Assembly: GCF_030294945.1 (NCBI RefSeq)
Contig: NZ_AP018448.1
Span: 620,001-684,000 of the forward strand
DNA length: 64,000 nt
DNA from: Streptomyces graminofaciens
GTDB lineage: Bacteria; Actinomycetota; Actinomycetes; Streptomycetales; Streptomycetaceae
Direction of reading: 5' to 3'
Translations under genes and position numbers: made by a program
Notes under the pieces: generated by a model
Told to the model about the DNA's origin: nothing
Database searches by the model: none
The model's input: the letters and a program-made list of their open reading frames with translations, nothing else
In this document: one piece after another, positions 20,338 to 28,686 of the stretch
How the letters are laid out: every line of letters begins with the position of its first letter
How positions within the stretch are numbered: the stretch's first letter is position 1

Positions 20338-23204
20338 AGCAGCAGCGCTCTCAGGCCCTCGACCAGCGGGAGCAGCGTCCGCGGGGTCCAGCGGGGCAGG
20401 GTGGCGAGTGCCCGGCGACCGCGCAGCGCGGCCTCCGTGTCCTCGTTCCGGGCGCCGTCTCGGGGCGCGGGGATGAGCCCCCCGCTGCTCCAGGCACAGT
20501 GCCGGAGGAACTCGGCCCGCTGCTGCGGCGCCTGTTCTGCGATCCACAGGGTGAGGTTGGCGCTCTTCTCGGCGAGGTCGGGCAGCGGGATGCGCGCGTG
20601 CGCCACATGCCGGTCCACGGCGTCACGGAAGACGTAGTGCTTATGACCGCACGGTATGCGGGTGTCCGGGACGGAGAGGAAGCCGCGGCGGACCAGGGTG
20701 TCGAGTTCGGCGCGGACCTCGCCCGGGTCCCGGCCGCCGGCAGCCGCGACCGCGTCGGCCCAGACCGCGTCGTCGACGGTCGCGGCGTCCTGGAGGGTGA
20801 GGCGCAGTGCGGCGGGCAGCCGGTCCAAGGCAGCCTCGGAACGCCATCGAAGAGTGTCGGGCACGGCGCGAGTGAGGCGTTCGGCGTGGATGTCGTCCTC
20901 CGGGCTCTCCCAGCCGGACCGGACGCCGTCCCGGATCAGCTCCACGTACTCGTGGGCGATCCGTGGGCTGCCCTCGCACGCCGTGACGAGCACCCGGCGC
21001 AGTCCGGCGAGGAGTTCCGCCTGGGCGCGGGGCTTCCAGGGCCGAAACGGGACCAGGTTGGCCTCGCCGAGCAGCCGGTCGAGCAGCGCCTCCATGTGCC
21101 CGTCCGCGAGGGGCGGCACGGTCACCGTCGTACCCCGCGTCCGGAACCGGTCCGGCAGCGACTCCCACGCCCCGGAGCACGCGTCGGCGACCACGAGCGC
21201 CGAGGCGCCGTACGACGGTACCGTCAGCCGGTCGACGAGGTCCAGGACGCGGGGGTCGGCGAACTCCACGTCGTCGACGACCAGGGCAAGCCGACGCGTC
21301 CGGGCCAGGCGCTCCAGCAATGTCAGCAGGGCCTGCGCCCGGTCCCCGGTGCCGCAGCGGCTGCCCGGCGTGCTCTCCAGCAGGGGACGGAGTGCCGCAC
21401 GGATCCGGTCCGCCTCCTCGGGCGTGCACGCCGTGCGCTGGACCGTGTCGGCCAGTTCCTCCTGGGCCGTGCCCTGGGAGGCCTGGGCGTCGATGCCGCA
21501 GCACTCCCGCAGAGCGAGCGCGAGGGACCGGTCGTCCAGCACGGCGGGCAGTCGTACGACAGGCGGCGACGGTGTGCGGGCGGTGTGGTGTCGCCGGATC
21601 GTCCGCCGGAGCTCCGCGACGAGCTGCGCCCTGCCCACGCCGGGGATCCCGGTCAGAGTGAGGACGTGGGAGCCGGTTCCGCCGAGGAAGCGCTCGACCG
21701 CCGCGTTCAGCAGCGGACGCTTGGAGTGGTGGCCGACCATGCGTTCCGGGGCGGTGAGGTCGTGGCCGTCGTGCTGGACGCCGATCGCCTCCCAGGCCAC
21801 GCTCTGGACCTGCGCACGCCGGTGGACGACGTTCGCCTCGGTGGCCCGCCGGGTCCTGTCACAGACCCAGACGGTGTTCCGCCCGACGAACGGCAACAGC
21901 CGGGCACATGTCTCGACGACCGCTCCGGTGACGTCCGGCGGGCCGCCGTCGGAGCCGGTGCGGACCAGGGCGAGCCCTGAGGCGACAGCGACCCGCACCC
22001 CGCCGTCGTCCATGGAGTACGGGTCCGTCGCGCCGGCGTCGCCGTGGGTGAACCGGGCACGTACGGCGAGGGCGCAGAGGACCGCGCGGTACGGGTCGTC
22101 GCTGTGGCAGGGGGCGGCGCCGAAGGCGACGAGCCAGTGCGCTCCCATCCGGGTCAGGACCGTTCCGCCGAAGCGGCCGGTCTCACTCTGGATCGCGGCG
22201 TGCATCCGCGCCAGCCGTCCCGCCATGGCCTCCGGGGCTTCGTCGAGGTCGGGGCTCCCCCAGTCGGCGCGCACCTGGAGCACGGTGACCTGTCTGCGCT
22301 CCGTCGTCACCGAGCCGTGGCCGGGGGCGAGGGGCGTCGCAGTGCTGGGGTCGGGGGCCGACTGCGCGGTCCGGTGGGACACAGCGATCGGGGACGGTAC
22401 GGCGTCGGACGGGCACCATCCCGCCCCGGAGGCGGGCAGCAGCAGGGCGGGGTCGTGGGTGCGGATCGCGTGGTAGAGCCGTTGCAGTGTGCGGCCGGGT
22501 TCGACGCCGAACGACTGCTGCAGGGCTGCGCATCTGCGTTCGTACATCCGCAGGGCCTCCGTCTGCCGGCCGCACCGAAACAGCGCCGTCATGCACAGGC
22601 CCAGCAGCCGTTCCCGCTGGGGTTCGGCGGCGGCCACTATCTGGAGGCCGCCCAGGACCCCCTCGGGCCGGCCGCTCCTCAACTCCACCTCGGCGTAGTC
22701 CTCGAAGGCGTCCAGGCAGGCGTTCTCCACGGCGGTGCGCTCGGGCCAGGAGAGACCGGCCTCGGCCAGGTCGTCCAGGACCGGTCCCCGGCGCAGGTCC
22801 AGTGCCTCCCGGAAGGACGCCGCGGCCCTGTTCAGCGCCCCTTCGGCCGTCAGGGCGCGGCCGCGTCCGACGAGCGATCCGAACCGCGACACATCGATGG
22901 ACTCCTCTCCCACGCTCAGGAGATAGCCGGGTGCCCGCGTCAGCAGTTCCACGGTCGTTCCCTGCCGTTGCGGGGAAAACGCGGACAGTGCCTTGCGCAC
23001 CCGCATCACGGAATTGTGCAGAACCTTTCGGGCGGAGGCGGGCTCCTGTCCGTTCCACAGCGCGGCGGTCAGGGCGCTGGTGGACACGACCTTGTTCGGG
23101 TGCAACAGCAGATACCCGAGTACGGCACGACATTGCACTCCGGGAATCGGAACCTCGCCCTTTTCCCCGAGAACCCGAAGCGGACCCAGAATCTGGAACT
23201 CCAC
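20235..23204 (-). CDS. Large SARP regulator with cyclase-like and ATPase domains (PimR type)
   Basis: A 989-residue activator. The N-terminus (VEFQILGPLRVLGEKGEVPIPG) is a SARP OmpR-like DNA-binding domain followed by a BTAD domain to about residue 250. Residues of about 300-470 resemble a class III nucleotide-cyclase homology domain (ERRQVTVLQV, RMGAHWLVAFG). A STAND-like ATPase follows with GIPGVGRAQ in place of the Walker A GxxGxGKS, so Lys and Ser are replaced, and a Walker B LALVVDDVEF. The C-terminus is shorter than PimR-like proteins and ends antisense to the AT gene. I chose the GTG at 23204 because GGGAGG lies nine bases upstream and the SARP domain begins there; an ATG 19 codons earlier has no ribosome binding site. 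It is divergent from the small SARP and probably activates the polyketide cluster. Confidence 0.85.
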   Translation of the reverse strand: MEFQILGPLRVLGEKGEVPIPGVQCRAVLGYLLLHPNKVVSTSALTAALWNGQEPASARKVLHNSVMRVRKALSAFSPQRQGTTVELLTRAPGYLLSVGEESIDVSRFGSLVGRGRALTAEGALNRAAASFREALDLRRGPVLDDLAEAGLSWPERTAVENACLDAFEDYAEVELRSGRPEGVLGGLQIVAAAEPQRERLLGLCMTALFRCGRQTEALRMYERRCAALQQSFGVEPGRTLQRLYHAIRTHDPALLLPASGAGWCPSDAVPSPIAVSHRTAQSAPDPSTATPLAPGHGSVTTERRQVTVLQVRADWGSPDLDEAPEAMAGRLARMHAAIQSETGRFGGTVLTRMGAHWLVAFGAAPCHSDDPYRAVLCALAVRARFTHGDAGATDPYSMDDGGVRVAVASGLALVRTGSDGGPPDVTGAVVETCARLLPFVGRNTVWVCDRTRRATEANVVHRRAQVQSVAWEAIGVQHDGHDLTAPERMVGHHSKRPLLNAAVERFLGGTGSHVLTLTGIPGVGRAQLVAELRRTIRRHHTARTPSPPVVRLPAVLDDRSLALALRECCGIDAQASQGTAQEELADTVQRTACTPEEADRIRAALRPLLESTPGSRCGTGDRAQALLTLLERLARTRRLALVVDDVEFADPRVLDLVDRLTVPSYGASALVVADACSGAWESLPDRFRTRGTTVTVPPLADGHMEALLDRLLGEANLVPFRPWKPRAQAELLAGLRRVLVTACEGSPRIAHEYVELIRDGVRSGWESPEDDIHAERLTRAVPDTLRWRSEAALDRLPAALRLTLQDAATVDDAVWADAVAAAGGRDPGEVRAELDTLVRRGFLSVPDTRIPCGHKHYVFRDAVDRHVAHARIPLPDLAEKSANLTLWIAEQAPQQRAEFLRHCAWSSGGLIPAPRDGARNEDTEAALRGRRALATLPRWTPRTLLPLVEGLRALLLYDPGADTAYPSLTVVPCPASGWRSRQSTGSPCT

Positions 23205-23412
23205 CGAACCCGCCCTCCCGCCCACGGATTCGCAGGCTGCGACATGGATAAAGATACCCATCGCCGCGGATACGGCACACCAAAGGACTCCAAACCGGAC
23301 CCAGGACTACTCGACCTAGGTAATTCGAGCCCGCCCGCGGGCGTCGGCGGGGCCGTACGATCTCCGACAACCGCACACGCCTCGCCGCACAGGGAGAAAC
23401 ACGAGGAGAAAC

Positions 23413-23460
23413 CTACGGAAACCGCGGAGAACCGCGGAGAAGCCGATCGGGATTCCGTAG
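23413..23460. promoter_or_regulatory. Repeat-containing candidate operator upstream of the small SARP
   Basis: CTACGGAA (23413-23420) and its reverse complement TTCCGTAG (23453-23460) bracket two exact tandem copies of ACCGCGGAGA (23421-23440). It lies 30 to 77 bases before the SARP start, in the 285-base region divergent from the large SARP, where direct repeats bound by SARP proteins are expected. Confidence 0.45.
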
Positions 23461-23489
23461 AGCCATGTCCCGGACCGAAAGAACAAGGC

Positions 23490-24308
23490 ATGTACTTTTT
23501 CGTGATCGGCCCGCTGAGAGTAGTCGCCGACAACACCCCCCTCGCCGTTGACGGGACTCATCAGCGTGCGGCCCTCGGGATGCTGCTCGTCCAGGCCAAT
23601 CGTGTCGTGACCACCGACAGACTGGTGGCCACGCTGTGGCGGAACGACCCTCCCGTCACGGCCAGAAGGATGGTGCACAAGGCCGTGGCCAGGCTTCGCG
23701 GCCTGCTGACCGACGCGTCCGCCTCCGACGCCGGGCTGGAACTGGTCACCGGCGACGGCGGCTACACCCTGCGCGTAGACGCCGAACGCCTCGACTCCAC
23801 GCGCTTCTTCACCCTGGTGCGTCAGACGCGGGAGGCGTACCTCGCCGGGGCGGCGCCGGCGGCGGCCCGTTCCCTCTCGGCGGCGCTGGCCCTGTCCACG
23901 GGGCCGGTGCTGGAGGACCTCACCGAAACGGGCATCTCCTGGCCCGAGTTACGCACCCTGGAGGCCCGGCGTCAGACGGCGTTGGAGGACCTCTTCGATG
24001 TCGCGCTGTCCTGCGGCAGACACCGTGACGTCGTCGGCGCCCTGGAGTCGCTGACCGAGCCGACCGGGAAGCGGGCCACCCGGGAACGTCTGATCGGCCA
24101 GTGCATGCTCGCCCTGTACCGGTGCGGGCGGCAGCTCGACGCCCTGGCCGTCTACCGCCGTTCCCGCGTCGCGCTCGTCCGGCGTCTCGGCCGCGAGCCG
24201 AGCCGGGAGCTGAGCGACCTCCACCGGCGCATCCTGGGCCAGGAGCCGTCCCTCGACTGGGAGCCCGCCCCCGTCCCCGCCGCCCACGGCGTCCCGGCGA
24301 GCCGTTGA
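23490..24308 (+). CDS. Small SARP-family transcriptional activator with a TTA codon
   Basis: A 272-residue SARP. It has an N-terminal winged-helix DNA-binding domain ([29 protein letters not shown]) and a bacterial transcriptional activation (BTAD) domain to the end ([20 protein letters not shown]). There is no ATPase part. The ATG at 23490 begins the family-typical N-terminus; its ribosome binding site is weak (AACAAGG). Codon 154 is TTA (23949-23951), rare in this genome type and, in Streptomyces, a known point of bldA-dependent translational control. It is divergent from the large SARP and lies 68 bases before the fkbG homologue on the same strand, so the two may form an operon. Likely pathway-specific activator. 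Confidence 0.88.
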   Translation: MYFFVIGPLRVVADNTPLAVDGTHQRAALGMLLVQANRVVTTDRLVATLWRNDPPVTARRMVHKAVARLRGLLTDASASDAGLELVTGDGGYTLRVDAERLDSTRFFTLVRQTREAYLAGAAPAAARSLSAALALSTGPVLEDLTETGISWPELRTLEARRQTALEDLFDVALSCGRHRDVVGALESLTEPTGKRATRERLIGQCMLALYRCGRQLDALAVYRRSRVALVRRLGREPSRELSDLHRRILGQEPSLDWEPAPVPAAHGVPASR

Positions 24309-24376
24309 TCCTCCCCGTCTCCCACCCCGTGAATCCCCCCGACTCGGGAGTCCTCCCACCACAAAGGAGCCGACGC

Positions 24377-25039
24377 ATGGCAGACCAGACCGCGTTCTCC
24401 GAGGACCTGCTGTCCTACATCCGCCAGGTGTCCCTCCGCGACGACGACGTGCTCGCCGAGCTGCGATCGAACACCGGGGAACTTCCCATGGGGAAGGCCA
24501 TGCAGGTCATGGCCGAGGAGGGCCAACTGCTCGGCCTCCTCGTCGGGTTGACGCGGGCCAGGACCGTCGTGGAGGTCGGCACGTTCACCGGCTACGCCAC
24601 CCTGTGCATGGCCCGTGCGCTCCCTGCGGGCGGGCGGATCGTCACCTGTGACATCAACCCCAAGTGGCCGCGGTTCGCCGCCCCGTACTGGGACCGGGCG
24701 GGGGTCGGCGACCTCATCGACGTACGGATCGGCGACGCCGACACCACGCTGAAGTCGCTGCTGGAGGAGTACGGCGAGGAGTCGGTGGACCTGGTGTTCG
24801 TGGACGCCGACAAGGCCGGCTACCGCCGGTACTACGAGCACGCTCTCCGGCTGCTGCGGCCCGGCGGGCTGGCCGTCCTCGACAACACCGTCTACTTCGG
24901 CCGGGTGATCGACCCGGCCGACCAGGAGGAGGACACCGTGGCGGTGCGTGAACTCAACGCGTTCCTGCGGGAGGACGACCGGGTCGAGATCTCGCTGCTA
25001 CCGATGGCGGACGGCGTCACGCTCACTCGCAAGCGGTAG
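24377..25039 (+). CDS. fkbG: O-methyltransferase for methoxymalonyl-ACP (FkbG-like)
   Basis: A 220-residue SAM-dependent O-methyltransferase of the catechol-OMT-like family that includes FkbG, which methylates hydroxymalonyl-ACP. It shows [16 protein letters not shown] (SAM motif I), [24 protein letters not shown] (metal site region) and [13 protein letters not shown]. The start has AAAGGAG eight bases upstream (24363-24369). Together with the four genes that converge on it (fkbH, I, J, K homologues) it completes the methoxymalonyl-ACP set. Its end overlaps the end of the fkbH homologue by 17 bases. In isolation it could be a generic OMT; the context makes the FkbG role strong. Confidence 0.85.
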   Translation: MADQTAFSEDLLSYIRQVSLRDDDVLAELRSNTGELPMGKAMQVMAEEGQLLGLLVGLTRARTVVEVGTFTGYATLCMARALPAGGRIVTCDINPKWPRFAAPYWDRAGVGDLIDVRIGDADTTLKSLLEEYGEESVDLVFVDADKAGYRRYYEHALRLLRPGGLAVLDNTVYFGRVIDPADQEEDTVAVRELNAFLREDDRVEISLLPMADGVTLTRKR

Positions 25040-26141
25040 CCGATCGGTTCCCGGCGGGGCCGGTCCCGGCGAGGGTGGGCGCGGTGAGCGCGATCGTGTC
25101 CGGGACCGTCCTCGCGTCCGGGACGAGATGGAGCCCGACGACCCCGTCCGGCTCCGCGCCCGCTGCCGGCTGCCGCGCGCAGGGGCAGCCGTCCTCGGCG
25201 AAGCCCGCCAGCCGGTAGGTGATGTCCATCATCCGGTTGCGGTCCGTGCGACGGAAGTCGGCGACCAGGTGCGCTCCGGCCTCGTGGGCCTGACCGATCA
25301 GCCAGTTGAGGATCGCGCCGCCGATACCGAACGACACCACCCGGCAGGACGTGGCCAGCAGCTTGAGATGCCACACCTCGGCTTCCAGCCGCACGAGCAC
25401 CACGCCGATCGCGCCGTGCGTCCCGAAGCGGTCGGTGAGGGTGGCGACGAGGACGGCGTGCCGGGGATCGTCGACGAGCCCGCGCAGCACATGGTCCGGG
25501 TAGTGCACGCCCGTCGCGTTCATCTGGCTGGTCCGCAGCGTGAGTTCCTCGACGCGGGAGATGTCCTCGTCCGTGGCGTGGCCGATGTTCAGCTGCATGC
25601 CGAGGGTGCGCAGGAAGTCGATGTCCGCGCCCTCGAACTCGTCCTGCGCGGACCTGCGGCGGAAGCCCGCCCGGTACATGGCGCGGCGGTTGCGGGCGTC
25701 GCCGGTCGTACGGGTGGGGGTGAACTCCGGCAGATCCGCGAGCGTGCGCACCTGGTCGTGGGAGTAGCAGCGGACCTCGGGCAGACGGAAGGCCACCTCG
25801 GCGCGCTCGGCGGGCTGGTCGTCGACGAACGCCAGGGTGTCGTGGGCAAAGGAGAGTTCCTCGGCGATGCGTCGGATCGACTCCGACTTCGGGCCCCAGC
25901 CGATCATCGGTACGACGAAGTAGTCGGCGACGCCGAGTTCCTCCAGCCGTCGCCAGGCGAGGTCGTGGTCGTTCTTGCTGGCGACGGACTGCAGGATGCC
26001 GCGCGCGTCGAGCCGCACCACGACCTCGCGTACGTCGTCGTCGAGCCGGACCCGCTCGTCCTCCAGCAGCGTGCCCCGCCACAGGGTGTTGTCGAGGTCC
26101 CACACCAGACACTTCACGAACGGCGGCGTGTCACCGAACAT
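25023..26141 (-). CDS. fkbH: FkbH-like glyceryl-ACP forming HAD protein
   Basis: A 372-residue protein of the FkbH family, which takes 1,3-bisphosphoglycerate, removes phosphate and loads glycerate on a dedicated ACP, the first step of methoxymalonyl-ACP. The N-terminus has the HAD motif [11 protein letters not shown] (both Asp visible), followed by SVASKNDHD and [13 protein letters not shown]. The C-terminal half resembles a GNAT-like fold ([15 protein letters not shown]). The ATG at 26141 has GGGGAG about six bases upstream; an in-frame GTG six codons earlier is possible. The last 40 residues are Ala/Pro/Thr-rich and probably disordered. It is fourth in the minus-strand run fkbK-J-I-H. Confidence 0.9.
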   Translation of the reverse strand: MFGDTPPFVKCLVWDLDNTLWRGTLLEDERVRLDDDVREVVVRLDARGILQSVASKNDHDLAWRRLEELGVADYFVVPMIGWGPKSESIRRIAEELSFAHDTLAFVDDQPAERAEVAFRLPEVRCYSHDQVRTLADLPEFTPTRTTGDARNRRAMYRAGFRRRSAQDEFEGADIDFLRTLGMQLNIGHATDEDISRVEELTLRTSQMNATGVHYPDHVLRGLVDDPRHAVLVATLTDRFGTHGAIGVVLVRLEAEVWHLKLLATSCRVVSFGIGGAILNWLIGQAHEAGAHLVADFRRTDRNRMMDITYRLAGFAEDGCPCARQPAAGAEPDGVVGLHLVPDARTVPDTIALTAPTLAGTGPAGNRSATACE

Positions 26142-26186
26142 TCCACTCTCCCCTCGCACGGCTTCCCTTCCGGGTCTGCGGGTGTG

Positions 26187-27299
26187 TCACCGAGTCAGGG
26201 CGTGCTGTCCGAGAATCAGCTGGCAGATCTCGCTACTGCCCTCGATGATCTCCATCAGCTTCGCGTCGCGGTACGCGCGCGCCACCACATGGCCGTCCGT
26301 CGTCCCGGCCGAGGCGAGAACCTGCACGGCCGTGGCCGCGCCCTTCACGGCGTGTCCGGCGCTGACGTGCTTGGCCAGGACAGTCGCGGTGACCTGTTCG
26401 GGGCTCCCGGTGTCCCAGCAGCGGCTGGCGTGCTCACTGACGCGGGTCGCGATCTGTTCGGCGGCCAGCAGTTCGGCCAGATGCCGGACGACGAGCTGAT
26501 GCCCGCCGAGCGGGCGGCCGGACTGGCGTCGGGTGCGTGCGTGCGCGCCGACCGCGTCCAGGCAGGCGCGCAGGATGCCGACGCATCCCCACGCCACGGA
26601 CATCCGGCCGTACGCGAGCGCCGTCGTGACCAGCAGCGGCAGCGGCTGTCCGCCCCCGCCGAGCAGCGTCGACCTCGGCAGTCGTACGGAGTCCAGGCGG
26701 ACCGAGGCGTGACCGGCGGCCCGGCAGCCGAGCGGGTCGGCGACCTTCTCGACGCGTACGCCCGGGGTATCGGCCGGTACGGCGACGACGCCGGCACCGT
26801 CGCCGTACCGGCCGAAGACCAGGATCAGGTCGGCGTAGGTGGCGGCGGTCGCCCAGACCTTGTGCCCGTCGACAACGACCGTGTCCCCGTTGGGAACGAT
26901 CTCGGTGCGGATCGCGGAGAGGTCGCTGCCCGCCTCCGGCTCGCTGAAGGCGACCGCGGCAAGCTGTCCGCCGGTCAGCCGTGGCAGAAGGGCCTCGCGC
27001 TGTCCGGCGTCGGCGAGCCGCTGGATCGTCCACGCGGCCATGCCCTGGGAGGTCATGACACTCCGCAGCGAACTGCACAGACTGCCGACGTACGCGGTGA
27101 GTTCGCCGTTCCGCTCGCTGCCGTACCCGAGTCCGGCGCAGGACTTGGGGACCTGGGCGCACAGCAGGCCCTCCCGGCCCAGTTCCCGCAGCACCGCCGA
27201 CGGGATCTCGCCCGCGAGGTCCCAGGCTCCGGGCCGGTCACCGACGAGCCGGGCGATCAGTTCCCGTGCACCGGCGTCCGCGGTGACGGCCCGGCCCAT
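26187..27299 (-). CDS. fkbI: Acyl-CoA dehydrogenase-like enzyme (FkbI-like)
   Basis: A 370-residue acyl-CoA dehydrogenase family flavoprotein. In the methoxymalonyl-ACP pathway FkbI-type enzymes oxidise the glyceryl/hydroxypropionyl-ACP unit. It has the FAD-binding AFSEPEAGSDLSAIRTE motif and the C-terminal MEIIEGSSEICQLILG, with the family's catalytic-region Glu. It starts two bases after the stop of the ACP gene (translational coupling) and is followed by the fkbH homologue after 45 bases. Confidence 0.9.
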   Translation of the reverse strand: MGRAVTADAGARELIARLVGDRPGAWDLAGEIPSAVLRELGREGLLCAQVPKSCAGLGYGSERNGELTAYVGSLCSSLRSVMTSQGMAAWTIQRLADAGQREALLPRLTGGQLAAVAFSEPEAGSDLSAIRTEIVPNGDTVVVDGHKVWATAATYADLILVFGRYGDGAGVVAVPADTPGVRVEKVADPLGCRAAGHASVRLDSVRLPRSTLLGGGGQPLPLLVTTALAYGRMSVAWGCVGILRACLDAVGAHARTRRQSGRPLGGHQLVVRHLAELLAAEQIATRVSEHASRCWDTGSPEQVTATVLAKHVSAGHAVKGAATAVQVLASAGTTDGHVVARAYRDAKLMEIIEGSSEICQLILGQHALTR

Positions 27300-27301
27300 G
27301 C

Positions 27302-27631
27302 TCAGGCACCGCCGACGGCAGCCGCGCGGAGCCGGGCGACGAGCCCCGCCATGGACCGGGCGCTGCGGAAGTTGTCGAGCTTGAGGTCCTGGCCCTCGAT
27401 CATCACGCCGAACGTCTGCTCTAGATGGACGACGAGTTCCATGGCGAACATCGAGTTGGCGAGGCCCAGGGCGAACAGGTCGTCGGCGGGGTCCACCGGG
27501 GTCTTGAGCCGGTCGTGGAGGTACCGGGTCAGGGAGGCGGAGATCTCCGCCTCGGCCGCCGAGCCGGTTCCATCGGTTTCCAGCGCGGTTTCCTCGTCCG
27601 CCGGGGCGGTTGTCTCCGGGTGGTCGCTCAC
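27302..27631 (-). CDS. fkbJ: Acyl carrier protein for methoxymalonate (FkbJ-like)
   Basis: A 109-residue discrete ACP. The phosphopantetheine serine is in LGLANSMFAMELVVHLE. The N-terminal 35 residues are acidic and probably disordered, longer than in a minimal ACP. Its start overlaps the end of the fkbK homologue (ATGA type, 27628-27631), and its stop is two bases from the fkbI start, so all are in one operon. It is the carrier on which glycerate is oxidised and methylated. Confidence 0.92.
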   Translation of the reverse strand: MSDHPETTAPADEETALETDGTGSAAEAEISASLTRYLHDRLKTPVDPADDLFALGLANSMFAMELVVHLEQTFGVMIEGQDLKLDNFRSARSMAGLVARLRAAAVGGA

Positions 27632-28494
27632 TTCGCGTGCCTTCCGTAGTCGTGGAACCCCCGGCCGGTCTTGCGTCCGAGGTCGCCGGCGCGCACCTTC
27701 TCCAGCAGCAGGGCGCAGGGCTCGGCGCGTTCGTCGCCGGTGCGCCGGTGCAGGGCGGTGAGGGCGTCGGCGAGGTTGTCGAGGCCGATCAGGTCGGCGG
27801 TGCGCAAGGGGCCGGTCGGCAGGCCGAGGCAGCCCTCCATCAGCAGGTCGACGGCCTCGGCCGACGCGGTGCCCTCGGCGACCAGCCGGATCGCGTCGTT
27901 GATCATCGGATGCAGGAGTCTGCTCGTCACGAACCCGGGCGCGTCGCGTACGACGACGGGCCGCCGGGCAAGCCGGGTGAGCAGCTGCTCGGTGGCCGCC
28001 ATGGTGGTGTCGGCCGTGCGCGGCCCCTCGACCACCTCGACCATCGCGATGAGGTACGCGGGGTTCATGAAGTGCGTACCGATGAGGTCCCCCGGGCGCG
28101 GCAGGGTGTCGGCGAGTTCGTCGATGGGGATCCCGGAGGTGTTGGACAGCAGCGGTGTGCCGTCACCGGCCGCCGCGGCGGCCGCGGTCAGGGCCTTCGC
28201 CTTGGCGTCGAAGTCCTCGGTGACGGCCTCGACGACGGCCGTGGCGCCCGAGAGGTCCTCCGGGGAGACGCCGAGGGACAGCTCGCCCGGGAGGACCCCG
28301 GCGGGCAGCGCCGCGACGAGACGGGCGTGCCGCACCTGATGGGTGACGGCCGCCTCCGCGCGTGCCAGCGCCCCGGGGTCGGGGTCCGTGAGGATCACGG
28401 GCACCCCGTGACCGATCGCGAGCGCCGCGATGCCCGTTCCCATGACGCCCGCGCCCAGGATGCCCAGCCGGTGCGTCCGCGTGTCTGTGCCCAC
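27628..28494 (-). CDS. fkbK: 3-hydroxyacyl-CoA dehydrogenase-like enzyme (FkbK-like)
   Basis: A 288-residue NAD-dependent dehydrogenase of the 3-hydroxyacyl-CoA dehydrogenase family. The N-terminal Rossmann fold has LGILGAGVMGTGIA; then SNTSGIPIDELA, THFMNPAYLIAMVEVV (catalytic His region) and the C-terminal domain with GFVTSRLLHPMINDA and KTGRGFHDYG. In the methoxymalonyl-ACP pathway it oxidises the glyceryl-ACP hydroxyl. It is the first gene of the fkbK-J-I-H run and lies 192 bases behind the BAHD-like gene, a gap with no visible gene. Confidence 0.9.
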   Translation of the reverse strand: MGTDTRTHRLGILGAGVMGTGIAALAIGHGVPVILTDPDPGALARAEAAVTHQVRHARLVAALPAGVLPGELSLGVSPEDLSGATAVVEAVTEDFDAKAKALTAAAAAAGDGTPLLSNTSGIPIDELADTLPRPGDLIGTHFMNPAYLIAMVEVVEGPRTADTTMAATEQLLTRLARRPVVVRDAPGFVTSRLLHPMINDAIRLVAEGTASAEAVDLLMEGCLGLPTGPLRTADLIGLDNLADALTALHRRTGDERAEPCALLLEKVRAGDLGRKTGRGFHDYGRHAK

Positions 28495-28686
28495 TTCACC
28501 ACCAAGCCGTCCGTGTTCCGACCTGCGCCTGCACCTGCATCGCCCGTACGCCCGCCGCGGCGGGCTCCGGTCCTCAGTGAACCCGCCCCTCCGGCCCGGC
28601 CGTTCGTGACGGAGTCACAAAGCGGGGCGGCAACTCTGAGCGGTCGGCCCAAGACCCCCTGCCGGCCCCTGAGGGCAGCCCTGTCG

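Noticed and set aside
23202-23261. ATG start 19 codons upstream for the large SARP
   Set aside because: It has no ribosome binding site and precedes the conserved SARP N-terminus; the GTG at 23204 has GGGAGG in place.
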